Source: Enterobacter cloacae (GTDB lineage: Bacteria > Pseudomonadota > Gammaproteobacteria > Enterobacterales > Enterobacteriaceae). From it: 64,000 nucleotides of DNA. The DNA is taken from the NCBI GenBank assembly GCA_014169315.1, contig AP022133.1:4154001-4218000 (forward strand), written 5' to 3'. Of this stretch, positions 27,900 through 38,923 are shown one piece after another. A program made the translations under genes and the position numbers. Each line of letters begins with the position of its first letter. The stretch's first letter is position 1. A model generated the notes under the pieces. That model ran no database searches. It was given only the letters and a program-made list of their open reading frames with translations, and had not been told where the DNA came from.

Positions 27900-28006
27900 T
27901 TAACGCCTCCCTGAATGTGTCCGTTTGCCACAAGTATAAGCAGCAAAACGCGCTTTCGCAGGGAGGGCTAAATAACACGGGCGAAGCGTGCCCGTGTCAA
28001 AGACAG

Positions 28007-28588
<582 letters not shown>

Positions 28589-28721
28589 TTAACAAAGCGC
28601 AGTATAGAAAGCGAATGGTCTGATTCTAAAGAGCAGTATGAACCGAGGCCAGCCTTTTACCTAATTTTACGAAATTGAAACAGTTGTAACCACGCAAACG
28701 ATTGAACACACCAGTAAAAGA

Positions 28722-28737
28722 TGTGATTCGCATCACA
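28722..28737. promoter_or_regulatory. CRP operator between ppiA and tsgA
   Basis: TGTGATTCGCATCACA has both half-sites TGTGA and TCACA perfect with the 6-base spacer. It lies 143 bases from the ppiA start and 121 from the tsgA start, so it could serve either divergent gene; ppiA is CRP-regulated in E. coli. The remaining 28580-28857 is A/T-rich promoter DNA. Confidence 0.85.
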
Positions 28738-28857
28738 TAAAATATTGTAACGAAGATCTAATTTTCTGGAAAAGATTTAAATAGATCACTTTCGCGACTA
28801 AAATCTGCCCGCTCAAACGCAGTCGATGCGTTTTATTTTACTTTGAACAGGCCAGAC

Positions 28858-30042
28858 ATGACTAACAGCAATCGCATCAAGCTCACATGGATCAGCTTCT
28901 TCTCCTACGCCCTGACTGGCGCGTTGGTGATCGTCACCGGGATGGTGATGGGAAATATCGCAGACTACTTCCAGCTGCCCGTTTCCAGCATGAGTAATAC
29001 CTTCACCTTCCTCAACGCGGGGATCCTGATCTCCATCTTCCTGAACGCCTGGCTGATGGAAATCGTGCCACTGAAAACGCAGCTGCGTTTTGGTTTTGTG
29101 CTCATGCTCGCCGCCGTGGCAGGCCTGATGTTAAGCCACAGCATCGCCCTGTTCTCTGCCGCCATGTTCGTACTTGGCCTGGTGAGTGGGATCACGATGT
29201 CTATCGGGACGTTCCTCATCACCCACATGTATGAAGGCCGTCAGCGCGGCGCGCGTCTGCTGTTTACCGACTCCTTCTTCAGCATGGCCGGGATGATCTT
29301 CCCGATGGTCGCTGCCGTTCTGCTGGCGCGCAGCATTGAATGGTACTGGGTGTATGCCTGCATCGGCCTGGTCTACGTGGCGATCTTTATCCTGACCTTC
29401 GGTTGCGAATTCCCGGTTCTGGGCAAAAAAGCACAGACCACGGCTGAACCTGTCGCGAAAGAAAAGTGGGGCATCGGCGTCTTGTTCCTCTCCATCGCCG
29501 CCCTGTGCTACATCCTGGGCCAGTTGGGCTTTATCTCCTGGGTACCGGAATACGCCAAAGGTCTGGGCATGAGCCTGAATGACGCAGGCAAACTGGTAAG
29601 CGATTTCTGGATGTCTTACATGTTCGGCATGTGGGCGTTTAGCTTCATCCTGCGCTTCTTCGACCTGCAGCGCATTCTGACCGTGCTGGCAGGGATGGCA
29701 ACCGTACTGATGTATCTGTTCATCAACGGTTCCCCGGAACACATGCCGTGGTTCATTCTGACCCTGGGCTTCTTCTCCAGCGCGATTTACACCTCGATCA
29801 TCACCCTGGGCTCTTTGCAAACCAAAGTGGCCTCGCCAAAACTGGTTAACTTCGTGCTGACCTGTGGCACCATCGGCACCATGCTGACCTTCGTGGTCAC
29901 CGGCCCGATTGTGGCCCACAGCGGCCCGCTGGCTGCACTGCACACGGCTAACGGCCTTTACGCTGTGGTGTTCATTATGTGCTTCGTTCTCGGTTTTGTG
30001 ACCCGCCACCGCCAGCACGGCGCGGCAGCGGCTTCTCACTAA
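28858..30042 (+). CDS. tsgA: MFS transporter TsgA
   Basis: Major facilitator protein with twelve predicted membrane helices, 394 residues from [14 protein letters not shown] at ATG 28858; an ATG five codons upstream is less likely. In Salmonella its loss affects selenite resistance; the transported substrate is not known. Its stop overlaps the convergent codA stop by four bases. Confidence 0.94.
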   Translation: MTNSNRIKLTWISFFSYALTGALVIVTGMVMGNIADYFQLPVSSMSNTFTFLNAGILISIFLNAWLMEIVPLKTQLRFGFVLMLAAVAGLMLSHSIALFSAAMFVLGLVSGITMSIGTFLITHMYEGRQRGARLLFTDSFFSMAGMIFPMVAAVLLARSIEWYWVYACIGLVYVAIFILTFGCEFPVLGKKAQTTAEPVAKEKWGIGVLFLSIAALCYILGQLGFISWVPEYAKGLGMSLNDAGKLVSDFWMSYMFGMWAFSFILRFFDLQRILTVLAGMATVLMYLFINGSPEHMPWFILTLGFFSSAIYTSIITLGSLQTKVASPKLVNFVLTCGTIGTMLTFVVTGPIVAHSGPLAALHTANGLYAVVFIMCFVLGFVTRHRQHGAAAASH

Positions 30043-31364
30043 TCCTCCGACGCCCCTTTGCTCTCAGCAGAGGGGCTGTTTCTGGCAAAGCTCACCTCTT
30101 CTCCCCCGCTATCCATCTGGATCCAGGTCTGCGCCAGCTGCGTGGTGGCGATAATGCGCCCCTGACGAATCGACCAGCGTACCGGAACCTGACAACGCAC
30201 CGCTTCAAACCCACTCTCCGCAGGCAGAATAACCAGGTTTGCCGGGTTCCCCGTCCCGATACCGTAATCGCTCAGACCAAAGGTTCGGGCACTGTTATGG
30301 GTAATCAGATTCAGGCCGCTGTCGATTTGCGGATAGCCCATCATCTGACACACGTGTAACCCCATATGCAGCACCTGCAGCATATTGCCGGTGCCAAGCG
30401 GGTACCACGGATCAAAGACATCATCATGACCGAAGCAGACGTTAATCCCCGCCTCCTGAAGTTCTTTCACGCGGGTAATGCCCCGGCGTTTCGGATAGTC
30501 GTCAAAGCGACCCTGAAGGTGAATGTTCACCAGCGGGTTCGCCACAAAGTTAATACCCGACATTTTCAGCAGACGAAACAGCCGCGAAGTGTAAGCGCCG
30601 TTATAGGAGTGCATGGCGGTAGTGTGGCTGGCGGTCACACGCGGGCCGATACCCGCCTCATACGCCAGCGTCGCCACCGTCTCCACGAATCGGGACTGTT
30701 CATCGTCGATTTCATCGCAGTGAATATCCAGCGGACGGTCATATTTCTTTGCCAGTGCAAAGGCGATGTGCAGCGACTGCACGCCATACTCACGGGTGAA
30801 CTCAAAATGCGGGATTGCTCCCACCACATCCGCCCCCAGCTTTAACGCCTCTTCCAGCAACGCCGCGCCGTTCGGGTAGGAGAGGATACCTTCCTGCGGA
30901 AACGCCACGATTTGCAGCGTGACCCACGGCGCGGCCTCCTGCTTCACCTCCAGCATCGCCTTCAGCGCGGTGAGCGTCGGGTCAGAAACATCCACGTGAG
31001 TACGGACGAACTGGATACCGTTAGCAATTTGCCACTTCAGCGTCTTCCAGGCACGCGCCTTCACATCTTCGTGGCTGAGCAGCGCCTTGCGCTCGGCCCA
31101 GCGCTCAATGCCTTCAAAGAGCGTGCCGGACTGATTCCAGTTCGGCTCACCCGCCGTCTGGGTGGTATCGAGGTGAATATGCGGCTCAATAAACGGCGGG
31201 ATCGCGAGCCCTCCACGGGCATTTAAGATCTCGTAACTTTCGGCGCGGGTATCGTCCATTGGCGTGATATCACCAAAACGACCGTTCTCAATGGCAAGTT
31301 GCCACAGCCCATCACGACCCGGTAAACGAACATTCTGAACCAGCCAAAGCGGTGTTGTAGACAT
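30039..31364 (-). CDS. codA: Cytosine deaminase
   Basis: Amidohydrolase converting cytosine to uracil and ammonia. 441 residues. Metal and catalytic residues are visible: H62/H64 (PHIHLD), H215 and E218 (HCDEIDDE), H247 (SHTTAMH) and D314 ([10 protein letters not shown]). The C-terminal 20 residues (from MDSGGEEV) diverge from E. coli CodA. No codB permease gene adjoins it, and in E. coli K-12 tsgA and nirB are neighbours with codA elsewhere. Divergent from nirB. Confidence 0.95.
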   Translation of the reverse strand: MSTTPLWLVQNVRLPGRDGLWQLAIENGRFGDITPMDDTRAESYEILNARGGLAIPPFIEPHIHLDTTQTAGEPNWNQSGTLFEGIERWAERKALLSHEDVKARAWKTLKWQIANGIQFVRTHVDVSDPTLTALKAMLEVKQEAAPWVTLQIVAFPQEGILSYPNGAALLEEALKLGADVVGAIPHFEFTREYGVQSLHIAFALAKKYDRPLDIHCDEIDDEQSRFVETVATLAYEAGIGPRVTASHTTAMHSYNGAYTSRLFRLLKMSGINFVANPLVNIHLQGRFDDYPKRRGITRVKELQEAGINVCFGHDDVFDPWYPLGTGNMLQVLHMGLHVCQMMGYPQIDSGLNLITHNSARTFGLSDYGIGTGNPANLVILPAESGFEAVRCQVPVRWSIRQGRIIATTQLAQTWIQMDSGGEEVSFARNSPSAESKGASED

Positions 31365-31503
31365 ACCTTTCCCCCGAAAAATGCGGCTGAAATTTAGGAG
31401 TACCCATTTTTAAAAATGAGCACCCTGATTGGTACACAAAATCGACGACAACGAAAAGCCTGTGATTTCTATAACTTATAAAAATCCTGACAAATCAGCA
31501 ATC

Positions 31504-31519
31504 TACCACCTAAGTAGTA
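31504..31519. promoter_or_regulatory. NarL/NarP 7-2-7 site of the nirB promoter
   Basis: TACCACC-TA-AGTAGTA is an inverted pair of TACYYMT-type heptamers with the 2-base gap. Its centre is 28 bases upstream of the FNR centre, giving -69.5 relative to a start at about 31581, the same position as in E. coli nirB. Confidence 0.75.
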
Positions 31520-31532
31520 GGTGAAGGCGTAT

Positions 31533-31546
31533 TTGATTTGCATCAA
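31533..31546. promoter_or_regulatory. FNR site of the nirB promoter
   Basis: TTGATTTGCATCAA is a perfect FNR palindrome (TTGAT-N4-ATCAA). With transcription starting near 31581 it is at -41.5, a class-II activator position. Downstream sequence to the ATG is nearly the same as in E. coli nirB as I recall it. Confidence 0.88.
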
Positions 31547-31604
31547 TAAGCGCCTCTGCTGAATCGTTAAGGTAGGCAGTAATAGAAAAGAAATCGAGGC
31601 AAAA

Positions 31605-34148
31605 ATGAGCAAAGTCAGACTCGCTATCATCGGTAACGGTATGGTCGGCCACCGCTTTATTGAGGATCTTCTCGATAAAGCTGACGCAGCCCGGTTCGAT
31701 ATTACCGTATTTTGTGAAGAACCCCGTAAAGCGTACGACCGTGTGCACTTATCTTCCTACTTCGCCCACCATACCGCTGAAGAGCTTTCTTTGGTACGTG
31801 AAGGGTTTTACGAGAAGCATGGCGTAAAAGTGCTGGTAGGCGAACGCGCTATCACCATCAACCGTCAGGAAAAAGTGATCCACTCCAGCGCCGGACGCAC
31901 GGTTTTCTACGACAAACTGATCATGGCGACTGGCTCATATCCGTGGATCCCGCCAATTAAAGGCTCGGAAACCCAGGATTGCTTCGTTTACCGTACCATT
32001 GAAGACCTGAAGGCAATCGAAAACTGTGCCCGCCGCAGTAAACGCGGTGCCGTCGTCGGTGGCGGACTGCTGGGTCTGGAAGCGGCTGGCGCGCTGAAAA
32101 ACCTCGGCGTTGAAACCCACGTCATCGAATTTGCCCCGATGCTGATGGCTGAACAGCTGGACCACATGGGTGGTGATCAGCTTAAGCGTAAAATCGAAAG
32201 TATGGGTGTGAAAGTTCACACCAGCAAGAACACCAAAGAGATCGTTCAGGAAGGTACTGAAGCGCGTAAAACGATGCGCTTTGCCGACGGCAGCGAGCTG
32301 GAAGTGGACTTTATTGTCTTCTCTACGGGTATTCGCCCGCGCGACAAAATGGCCACCCAGTGCGGTCTGGCCGTGGCGCAGCGCGGCGGGATCATGATTA
32401 ATGATTCCTGCCAGACCTCCGACCCGGATATCTACGCAATCGGGGAATGTGCCAGCTGGAATAACCGCGTATACGGTCTGGTGGCTCCGGGGTACAAGAT
32501 GGCGCAGGTCGCCGTTGACCATATCCTCGGCAGCGAAAACGCCTTCACCGGCGCAGACATGAGCGCCAAGCTGAAGCTGCTGGGCGTGGACGTAGGCGGT
32601 ATTGGCGATGCGCATGGTCGCACTCCAAACTCCCGCAGCTATGTTTATCTCGATGAGAGCAAAGAAGTCTATAAGCGTCTGATCGTAAGCCAGGACAACA
32701 AAACCCTGCTCGGTGCGGTACTGGTCGGGGATACCAGCGACTTCGGTAACCTGCTACAGCTGGTGCTGAACGCCATTGAACTGCCGGAAAACCCGGACGC
32801 GCTGATCCTCCCGGCTCACGCCTCCAGCGGCAAGCCGTCTATCGGCGTGGATAAACTGCCAGACAGCGCGCAGATTTGCTCCTGCTTCGATGTCACCAAA
32901 GGCATGTTGATTTCTGCCATCAACAAAGGCTGCCACACCGTTGCGGCCCTGAAAGCGGAAACCAAAGCCGGTACCGGCTGCGGCGGCTGTATCCCACTGG
33001 TCACTCAGGTACTGAACGCCGAGCTGGCGAAACAGGGCATCGAAGTAAACAACAACCTGTGCGAGCACTTCTCTTACTCTCGCCAGGAGCTGTACCATCT
33101 GATCCGCGTGGAAGGTATCAAAACCTTCGACGAACTGCTGGCAAAACACGGCCAGGGTTACGGCTGTGAAGTGTGTAAACCAACGGTTGGTTCCCTGCTG
33201 GCCTCCTGCTGGAACGAGTATGTGCTCAAACCAGAACACACACCTCTGCAGGACACCAACGACAACTTCCTGGCAAACATCCAGAAAGACGGTACCTACT
33301 CCGTGATCCCACGTTCTGCCGGTGGCGAAATCACTCCGGAAGGGCTGGTGGCCGTAGGCCGTATTGCACGTGAATTTAATCTGTACACCAAAATCACCGG
33401 TTCCCAGCGTATCGGTCTGTTTGGTGCCCAGAAAGATGACCTGCCAGAAATCTGGCGTCAGCTGATTGAAGCGGGCTTCGAAACCGGCCACGCGTATGCC
33501 AAAGCGCTGCGTATGGCAAAAACCTGCGTGGGCAGCACCTGGTGCCGCTACGGCGTGGGCGACAGCGTAGGCTTCGGCGTTGAGCTGGAAAACCGCTACA
33601 AAGGCATCCGTACGCCGCACAAAATGAAGTTCGGTGTCTCCGGATGTACCCGTGAATGTGCGGAAGCACAGGGTAAAGACGTGGGTATTATCGCCACCGA
33701 GAAAGGCTGGAACCTGTACGTGTGCGGCAACGGTGGGATGAAACCACGCCATGCAGACCTGCTGGCGGCAGACCTCGACCACGATACGCTGATCCAGTAT
33801 CTCGACCGCTTCATGATGTTCTACATCCGTACCGCCGACAAGCTGACCCGTACCGCCTCCTGGCTGGATAATCTGGATGGCGGCATCGACTACCTGAAAT
33901 CGGTCATCATCGACGACAAACTGGGCCTGAATGAACAGCTGGAATCCGGGATGGCCCGACTGCGCGAGGCGGTGATTTGCGAGTGGACTGAAACCGTCAA
34001 CACCCCGGCGGCGCAGACTCGTTTCAAACACTTTATCAACAGCACCCAGCGCGACCCGAACGTGCAGGTTGTGCCTGAGCGCGCACAGCATCGCCCGGCG
34101 ACGCCTTATGAACGCATTCCGGTCACGCTGGTGGAGGAAAACGCATGA
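31605..34148 (+). CDS. nirB: NADH-dependent nitrite reductase large subunit
   Basis: Cytoplasmic enzyme reducing nitrite to ammonium with NADH. 847 residues: N-terminal FAD and NAD domains (LAIIGNGMVGHRF; VVGGGLLGLEAAG), a Bfd-like [2Fe-2S] domain near 420-480 (CSCFD and CGGC), then sirohaem/[4Fe-4S] domains with CVGSTWC and CTREC cluster ligands near 640-690. First gene of nirB-nirD-nirC-cysG; overlaps nirD by four bases. Controlled by FNR and NarL/NarP sites upstream. Confidence 0.98.
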   Translation: MSKVRLAIIGNGMVGHRFIEDLLDKADAARFDITVFCEEPRKAYDRVHLSSYFAHHTAEELSLVREGFYEKHGVKVLVGERAITINRQEKVIHSSAGRTVFYDKLIMATGSYPWIPPIKGSETQDCFVYRTIEDLKAIENCARRSKRGAVVGGGLLGLEAAGALKNLGVETHVIEFAPMLMAEQLDHMGGDQLKRKIESMGVKVHTSKNTKEIVQEGTEARKTMRFADGSELEVDFIVFSTGIRPRDKMATQCGLAVAQRGGIMINDSCQTSDPDIYAIGECASWNNRVYGLVAPGYKMAQVAVDHILGSENAFTGADMSAKLKLLGVDVGGIGDAHGRTPNSRSYVYLDESKEVYKRLIVSQDNKTLLGAVLVGDTSDFGNLLQLVLNAIELPENPDALILPAHASSGKPSIGVDKLPDSAQICSCFDVTKGMLISAINKGCHTVAALKAETKAGTGCGGCIPLVTQVLNAELAKQGIEVNNNLCEHFSYSRQELYHLIRVEGIKTFDELLAKHGQGYGCEVCKPTVGSLLASCWNEYVLKPEHTPLQDTNDNFLANIQKDGTYSVIPRSAGGEITPEGLVAVGRIAREFNLYTKITGSQRIGLFGAQKDDLPEIWRQLIEAGFETGHAYAKALRMAKTCVGSTWCRYGVGDSVGFGVELENRYKGIRTPHKMKFGVSGCTRECAEAQGKDVGIIATEKGWNLYVCGNGGMKPRHADLLAADLDHDTLIQYLDRFMMFYIRTADKLTRTASWLDNLDGGIDYLKSVIIDDKLGLNEQLESGMARLREAVICEWTETVNTPAAQTRFKHFINSTQRDPNVQVVPERAQHRPATPYERIPVTLVEENA

Positions 34149-34471
34149 GCCAGTGGGTAAACATTTGCAACATTAACGACATCCTGCCAGCAACCGGCGT
34201 CTGTGCGCTGCTGGGTAAAGAGCAGGTCGCGATTTTCCGCCCTCGCCACGATGAACAGGTTTTTGCCATCAGCAATATCGACCCGTTCTTCGACGCCAGC
34301 GTGCTCTCCCGTGGGTTGATTGCAGAGCATCAGGGCGAGTTATGGGTCGCCAGCCCATTGAAAAAGCAGCGCTTCCGCTTAAGCGACGGGCACTGCATGG
34401 AAGATGAGAGCCACTCGGTGAAGCATTACGACATCCGGGTGAAGGATGGCAAAGTACAGTTACGCAGTTAA
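34145..34471 (+). CDS. nirD: NADH-dependent nitrite reductase small subunit
   Basis: Partner of NirB. 108 residues starting MSQWVNICNINDILPATGVCALL; Rieske-like fold without the CxH cluster ligands of true Rieske proteins, as is usual for NirD. Start overlaps the nirB stop (ATGA). A terminator-like hairpin follows before nirC. Confidence 0.96.
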   Translation: MSQWVNICNINDILPATGVCALLGKEQVAIFRPRHDEQVFAISNIDPFFDASVLSRGLIAEHQGELWVASPLKKQRFRLSDGHCMEDESHSVKHYDIRVKDGKVQLRS

Positions 34472-34480
34472 CGATTTTGA

Positions 34481-34506
34481 GGGAGGCGCAATGCCTCCCT
34501 TTTTTA
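34481..34506 (+). terminator. Terminator-like hairpin inside the nir operon
   Basis: GGGAGGC-GCAAT-GCCTCCC followed by a T run lies in the 69-base nirD-nirC gap. It has the form of an intrinsic terminator and may reduce readthrough into nirC and cysG. Confidence 0.75.
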
Positions 34507-34540
34507 AACTATTTCTTTTATTTTTCAGGATAATCAAACC

Positions 34541-35350
34541 ATGTTTACAGACACTATTAATAAGTGTGCGGCTAACGCTGCGCGCATTGCACGGCTCAGC
34601 CAAAATAATCCGCTCGGCTTCTGGGTCAGCTCCGCAATGGCGGGTGCCTATGTGGGTCTGGGGATTATTTTAATTTTCACTCTCGGTAATCTGCTCGACC
34701 CTTCCGTGCGTCCACTGGTCATGGGTGCAACCTTTGGTATTGCTTTAACCCTGGTGATCATCGCCGGTTCTGAGCTTTTCACCGGCCACACGATGTTCCT
34801 GACGCTGGGCGTGAAAGCGGGCACTATCAGCCACGGACAGATGTGGGCAATTCTGCCTCAGACCTGGGTGGGTAACCTGCTGGGTTCCATATTTGTAGCA
34901 CTGCTGTACAGCTGGGGAGGCGGGAGTTTACTGCCGGTTGATACCAGCATCGTACACACCGTCGCGCTGGCAAAAACCACACAGCCTGCGATGGTGCTGT
35001 TCTTTAAGGGCGCGCTGTGTAACTGGCTGGTCTGCCTTGCTATCTGGATGGCAATCCGTACCGAAGGCGCGGCGAAGTTCATCGCTATCTGGTGGTGTCT
35101 GCTGGCATTTATCGCTTCCGGCTACGAGCACTCCGTTGCCAACATGACGTTGTTTGCCCTTTCCTGGTTCGGCCATCACAGCGATGCCTTCACCCTTTCG
35201 GGTATCGGCCATAACCTGTTGTGGGTAACACTGGGCAATACTCTTTCAGGTGCAGTGTTTATGGGGTTAGGTTACTGGTATGCTACCCCTAAAGCGGAGC
35301 GTCCGACTCCGGCAAACATCGCAACGGCTCAGGCGAAAGCCCATTCTTAA
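34541..35350 (+). CDS. nirC: Nitrite transporter NirC
   Basis: Formate/nitrite transporter family channel in the inner membrane, 269 residues with six helices. Family motifs include ELFTGHTMF and [15 protein letters not shown]; the central pore histidine is in SWFGHH-type sequence near residue 210. Brings in nitrite for NirBD. Followed 11 bases later by cysG. Confidence 0.96.
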   Translation: MFTDTINKCAANAARIARLSQNNPLGFWVSSAMAGAYVGLGIILIFTLGNLLDPSVRPLVMGATFGIALTLVIIAGSELFTGHTMFLTLGVKAGTISHGQMWAILPQTWVGNLLGSIFVALLYSWGGGSLLPVDTSIVHTVALAKTTQPAMVLFFKGALCNWLVCLAIWMAIRTEGAAKFIAIWWCLLAFIASGYEHSVANMTLFALSWFGHHSDAFTLSGIGHNLLWVTLGNTLSGAVFMGLGYWYATPKAERPTPANIATAQAKAHS

Positions 35351-35361
35351 GAGGTAATGTC

Positions 35362-36735
35362 GTGGATCACCTGCCTATTTTCTGTCAATTACGCCATCGC
35401 GACTGCCTGCTTGTGGGCGGCGGCGATGTGGCTGAACGTAAAGCACGTCTGCTGTTAGAGGCAGGTGCCCGGCTTACCGTAAACGCACTCTCCTTCGCTC
35501 CGCAGTTTGACGCCTGGGCGAAAGCTGGAATGCTGACCCTGGCGCAGGGAGAGTTCGACGAGTCCCTGCTCGATACCTGCTGGCTGACCATCGCTGCCAC
35601 AGACGACGATGAAGTGAACCAGCGCGTCAGCAACGCCTGCGAATCCCGCCGTATCTTCTGTAACGTAGTGGACGCCCCCAAAGAAGCCAGCTTTATTATG
35701 CCGTCGATTATCGACCGTTCTCCGCTGATGGTGGCGGTATCGTCCGGCGGAACGTCTCCGGTGCTGGCTCGCCTGCTGCGTGAAAAGCTGGAAGCGGTTC
35801 TGCCCCAGCATCTCGGCCAGGTGGCGCACTATGCCGGCCAGCTGCGTTCCCGCGTGAAGAAAACGTTCTCCACCGTCGGCGAGCGTCGCCGTTTCTGGGA
35901 AAAATTCTTTGTGAACGACAGGCTGGCGCAGTCGCTGGCAAATCAGGATCAGAAAGCCGTTGAAGAGACGACAGAACAACTTCTCACCGAACCACTGGAT
36001 CATCGCGGAGAAGTGGTACTGGTGGGCGCGGGGCCTGGCGATGCTGGCTTGCTGACGCTGAAAGGGCTACAACAGATCCAACAGGCGGATATCGTGGTCT
36101 ACGACCGCCTGGTCTCCGATGACATTATGAACCTGGTGCGCCGGGATGCCGACCGCGTATTTGTGGGCAAACGCGCAGGCTACCACTGCGTACCACAGGA
36201 AGAAATTAACCAGATCCTGCTGCGGGAAGCGCAAAAAGGAAAACGCGTGGTACGCCTGAAAGGTGGCGATCCGTTTATCTTTGGGCGTGGCGGTGAAGAG
36301 CTGGAAACCCTGTGCAACGCGGGCATTCCGTTCTCCGTGGTACCCGGTATTACGGCGGCGTCCGGCTGTTCGGCCTATTCCGGCATTCCATTGACCCACC
36401 GTGACTACGCCCAGAGCGTACGTCTGGTGACGGGCCACCTGAAAACCGGCAGCGAGCTGGACTGGCACAACCTGGCCGCTGAAAAACAGACGCTGGTGTT
36501 CTACATGGGACTGAACCAGGCCGCTACGATTCAGGCGAAACTACTGGAACATGGCATGGATGAAGATATGCCCGTCGCACTGGTGGAAAACGGCACATCC
36601 ATTAAGCAGCGTGTGGTGAAGGGAGCGCTGACGCAGTTAAGTGACCTGGCACAACAAGTTGAAAGCCCGGCGCTGATTGTTGTGGGCCGTGTCGTCGAAC
36701 TGCGCGAAAAACTGAACTGGTTCTCTAACCACTAA
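35362..36735 (+). CDS. cysG: Sirohaem synthase CysG (trifunctional)
   Basis: Makes sirohaem for nitrite and sulfite reductases. 457 residues with start GTG at 35362 reading [24 protein letters not shown]. Residues 1-200: NAD-dependent precorrin-2 dehydrogenase/ferrochelatase with [13 protein letters not shown]. Residues 215-450: uroporphyrinogen-III methyltransferase with [16 protein letters not shown] and [14 protein letters not shown]. Last gene of the nir operon, which links cofactor supply to NirB. Confidence 0.98.
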   Translation: MDHLPIFCQLRHRDCLLVGGGDVAERKARLLLEAGARLTVNALSFAPQFDAWAKAGMLTLAQGEFDESLLDTCWLTIAATDDDEVNQRVSNACESRRIFCNVVDAPKEASFIMPSIIDRSPLMVAVSSGGTSPVLARLLREKLEAVLPQHLGQVAHYAGQLRSRVKKTFSTVGERRRFWEKFFVNDRLAQSLANQDQKAVEETTEQLLTEPLDHRGEVVLVGAGPGDAGLLTLKGLQQIQQADIVVYDRLVSDDIMNLVRRDADRVFVGKRAGYHCVPQEEINQILLREAQKGKRVVRLKGGDPFIFGRGGEELETLCNAGIPFSVVPGITAASGCSAYSGIPLTHRDYAQSVRLVTGHLKTGSELDWHNLAAEKQTLVFYMGLNQAATIQAKLLEHGMDEDMPVALVENGTSIKQRVVKGALTQLSDLAQQVESPALIVVGRVVELREKLNWFSNH

Positions 36736-36753
36736 CTCATATTTTCCCTTCCC

Positions 36754-36779
36754 GGGGTAGTCTTTAAACGGACTACCCC
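36754..36779 (+). terminator. Hairpin after cysG
   Basis: GGGGTAGTC (36754-36762) and GACTACCCC (36771-36779) pair over 9 bp around an 8-base loop, 18 bases past the cysG stop. The following CCTCTTACC is only moderately T-rich, so termination efficiency is uncertain. Confidence 0.65.
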
Positions 36780-36880
36780 CCTCTTACCTGCACCGTTAAC
36801 ATACCGCTCGCAAAATGGAACTTTTCCATTTATTCCCTCGAATTGCATCCAAATAACGTTGTTTAAGACAAGGAATGTGT

Positions 36881-37051
36881 ATGTTCAAACTGGCAAAAGC
36901 TGCCGTTCTGGTGGGCTTGTTATCGACCCTTACCGCCTGCACCGGCCACGTTGAAAACACCAAAAATAACTGCAGCTATGATTATCTGCTACATCCGGCG
37001 ATCTCCATTTCGAAGATCATTGGTGGTTGCGGGCCAGCGGCACAGCAGTAA
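36881..37051 (+). CDS. yhfL: Small lipoprotein YhfL
   Basis: 56-residue predicted lipoprotein. Signal peptide with lipobox LTAC, the acylated cysteine being C20; residue +2 is Thr, favouring the outer membrane. The mature part is short with C31 and C50 and the segment YDYLLHPAISISKIIGG, recognisable from E. coli YhfL. Start ATG 36881 after AAGGAATGTGT. Function unknown. Monocistronic with its own terminator; in E. coli also next to cysG. Confidence 0.92.
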   Translation: MFKLAKAAVLVGLLSTLTACTGHVENTKNNCSYDYLLHPAISISKIIGGCGPAAQQ

Positions 37052-37070
37052 GCGTTTTTCAGGCGTAAAA

Positions 37071-37094
37071 AAACCGGGATTACCCGGTTTTTTT
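37071..37094 (+). terminator. yhfL intrinsic terminator
   Basis: AAACCGGG-ATTA-CCCGGTTT forms an 8-bp stem followed by a long T run, 20 bases after the yhfL stop. Confidence 0.9.
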
Positions 37095-37133
37095 GTTTGG
37101 TGAAGTGCAGGGGTTGTGCGGCCTGATGCCCTT

Positions 37134-37154
37134 GCCCTCTCCCAGCGGGAGAGG
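37134..37154. repeat. CCCTCTCCC-type palindrome
   Basis: CCCTCTCCC-AGC-GGGAGAGG, perfect arms, immediately beyond the 3' end of trpS (minus strand). One of the family described after prkB; it lacks the GGTGAGGG tail here. Confidence 0.75.
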
Positions 37155-37164
37155 AAAAAGAGCA

Positions 37165-38169
37165 TTATGGTTTTGCGACAAACCCAATCGCTTCGTACAC
37201 GGCTTTCAGGGTTTCAGATGCGCGTGCGCTGGCTTTTTCCGCGCCCTCTTTCATCACCTTCTGCAGGAATGCTTCGTCGTTGCGGTAAAGATTGTAACGC
37301 GCCTGCAGCTCAGTCAGCATACCGGAAACGGCATCTGCTACCTCACCTTTCAGGTGGCCATACATCTTGCCTTCAAAATGCTGTTCCAGCTCAGGAATGC
37401 TCTGCCCAGTGACCCCGGAGAGAATGTCCAGCAGGTTAGAAACACCCGCTTTGTTCTGCACGTCGTAACGCACGACTGGCGGCTCATCAGAATCGGTTAC
37501 CGCACGCTTAAGCTTTTTGACCACTGATTTCGGGTCTTCCAGCAGACCGATAACGTTGTTGCGGTTATCGTCAGACTTGGACATCTTCTTAGTCGGCTCC
37601 AGCAGTGACATCACGCGCGCACCGGACTTCGGAATAAACGGCTCTGGTACTTTGAACACATCACCGTAAATGGCGTTGAAGCGCTGAGCAATATCGCGGC
37701 TCAGTTCCAGATGCTGCTTCTGGTCTTCACCCACCGGAACCTGGTTGGTCTGGTACAGCAGAATATCTGCCGCCATCAGTACCGGGTAGTCGAACAGACC
37801 GGCGTTGATGTTTTCAGAGTAACGCGCGGATTTATCCTTGAACTGGGTCATGCGGCTCAGCTCACCGAAATAGGTGTAGCAGTTCAGCGCCCAGCCTAAC
37901 TGGGCATGCTCCGGTACGTGAGACTGAACAAAGATCGTGCTTTTTTCCGGATCGATACCGCAGGCCAGATACAGCGCCAGCGTATCCAGCGTGGCTTTAC
38001 GCAGTTTCTCAGGATCCTGACGCGCAGTGATCGCATGGAGATCCACGATGCAGTAAATGCAATGGTAGTCATCCTGCATGCTTACCCACTGACGCAACGC
38101 ACCCATGTAGTTACCAATGGTCAATTCACCTGACGGCTGTGCGCCACTAAAAACGATGGGCTTAGTCAT
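37165..38169 (-). CDS. trpS: Tryptophanyl-tRNA synthetase
   Basis: Class-I synthetase charging tRNA-Trp. 334 residues, E. coli length. HIGH-like signature in [14 protein letters not shown] and KMSKS in KKMSKSDDN. Overlaps gph by eight bases, last gene of the aroK-aroB-damX-dam-rpe-gph-trpS series. Confidence 0.98.
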   Translation of the reverse strand: MTKPIVFSGAQPSGELTIGNYMGALRQWVSMQDDYHCIYCIVDLHAITARQDPEKLRKATLDTLALYLACGIDPEKSTIFVQSHVPEHAQLGWALNCYTYFGELSRMTQFKDKSARYSENINAGLFDYPVLMAADILLYQTNQVPVGEDQKQHLELSRDIAQRFNAIYGDVFKVPEPFIPKSGARVMSLLEPTKKMSKSDDNRNNVIGLLEDPKSVVKKLKRAVTDSDEPPVVRYDVQNKAGVSNLLDILSGVTGQSIPELEQHFEGKMYGHLKGEVADAVSGMLTELQARYNLYRNDEAFLQKVMKEGAEKASARASETLKAVYEAIGFVAKP

Positions 38170-38923
38170 TTTTCAATTCCTGATGTTCACTGTGCGAAAG
38201 CCCGAGTGCGGGCAACAAATCTTTGAAGTGGTCGAACACTACGTCCGGTTCACTCAGCGTAATGGCTTCACCGTAGTTGTAGCCATAGGTTAATCCAACG
38301 GAAGGACAACCCGCTGCTCTGGCAGCCAGAATATCATTGCGTGAATCGCCAACAAAGAGCAGCTCCGCAGGGGCTAAGGATAATTTTCCTGCCACCAGCA
38401 GAAGCGGTTCCGGATGCGGCTTTTTGTTCTTCACGTCATCGCCGCCCACAATCACGGAGAAATACTTCGCGATATCCAGTGCTTCAAGCAGTGGCGCAAC
38501 AAACGGCGTCGGTTTGTTAGTCACCAGCCCCAGCGGGATACCTTTGGCGTGAAGCGCACTCAGCGTTTCGGCAACATCCGGGAACAGGAAACTACCCTCT
38601 TCCACGGTTTCTTCATAGAAACGATCGAACAGTTTACGCAGAACACGCTGCTGTTCTTCCTGCGGAATGTCGGCGTGATCGACGCTCGGTTTTCCCTGTG
38701 CAGAACGTTGCGACGCACGCTCCTGGCGGGCCCAGGTCAACGCGCGCTCCATCAACACATCGGCACCGTTACCAATCCACGTCACGACGCGATCTTCGCC
38801 CGCAACGGGTAATTCGAGAGCATACAGCGCCTGGTCGACGGCGCTGCTTAAGCCTGGCGCGCTGTCAACCAGCGTGCCGTCGAGGTCAAATGCTACACCC
38901 CGGGTTGCCTGCAATTTATCCAT
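38162..38923 (-). CDS. gph: Phosphoglycolate phosphatase
   Basis: HAD phosphatase removing 2-phosphoglycolate formed in DNA 3'-end repair. 253 residues. HAD motif [11 protein letters not shown] (nucleophile D), motif III lysine region [14 protein letters not shown], motif [14 protein letters not shown]. Overlaps both rpe and trpS by eight bases, indicating coupled translation. Confidence 0.97.
   Translation of the reverse strand: MDKLQATRGVAFDLDGTLVDSAPGLSSAVDQALYALELPVAGEDRVVTWIGNGADVLMERALTWARQERASQRSAQGKPSVDHADIPQEEQQRVLRKLFDRFYEETVEEGSFLFPDVAETLSALHAKGIPLGLVTNKPTPFVAPLLEALDIAKYFSVIVGGDDVKNKKPHPEPLLLVAGKLSLAPAELLFVGDSRNDILAARAAGCPSVGLTYGYNYGEAITLSEPDVVFDHFKDLLPALGLSHSEHQELKND

Noticed and set aside
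32754..34091. 445-codon minus-strand frame inside nirB
   Set aside because: Antisense mirror of nirB codons in a GC-rich gene; no family resemblance, no upstream signals.
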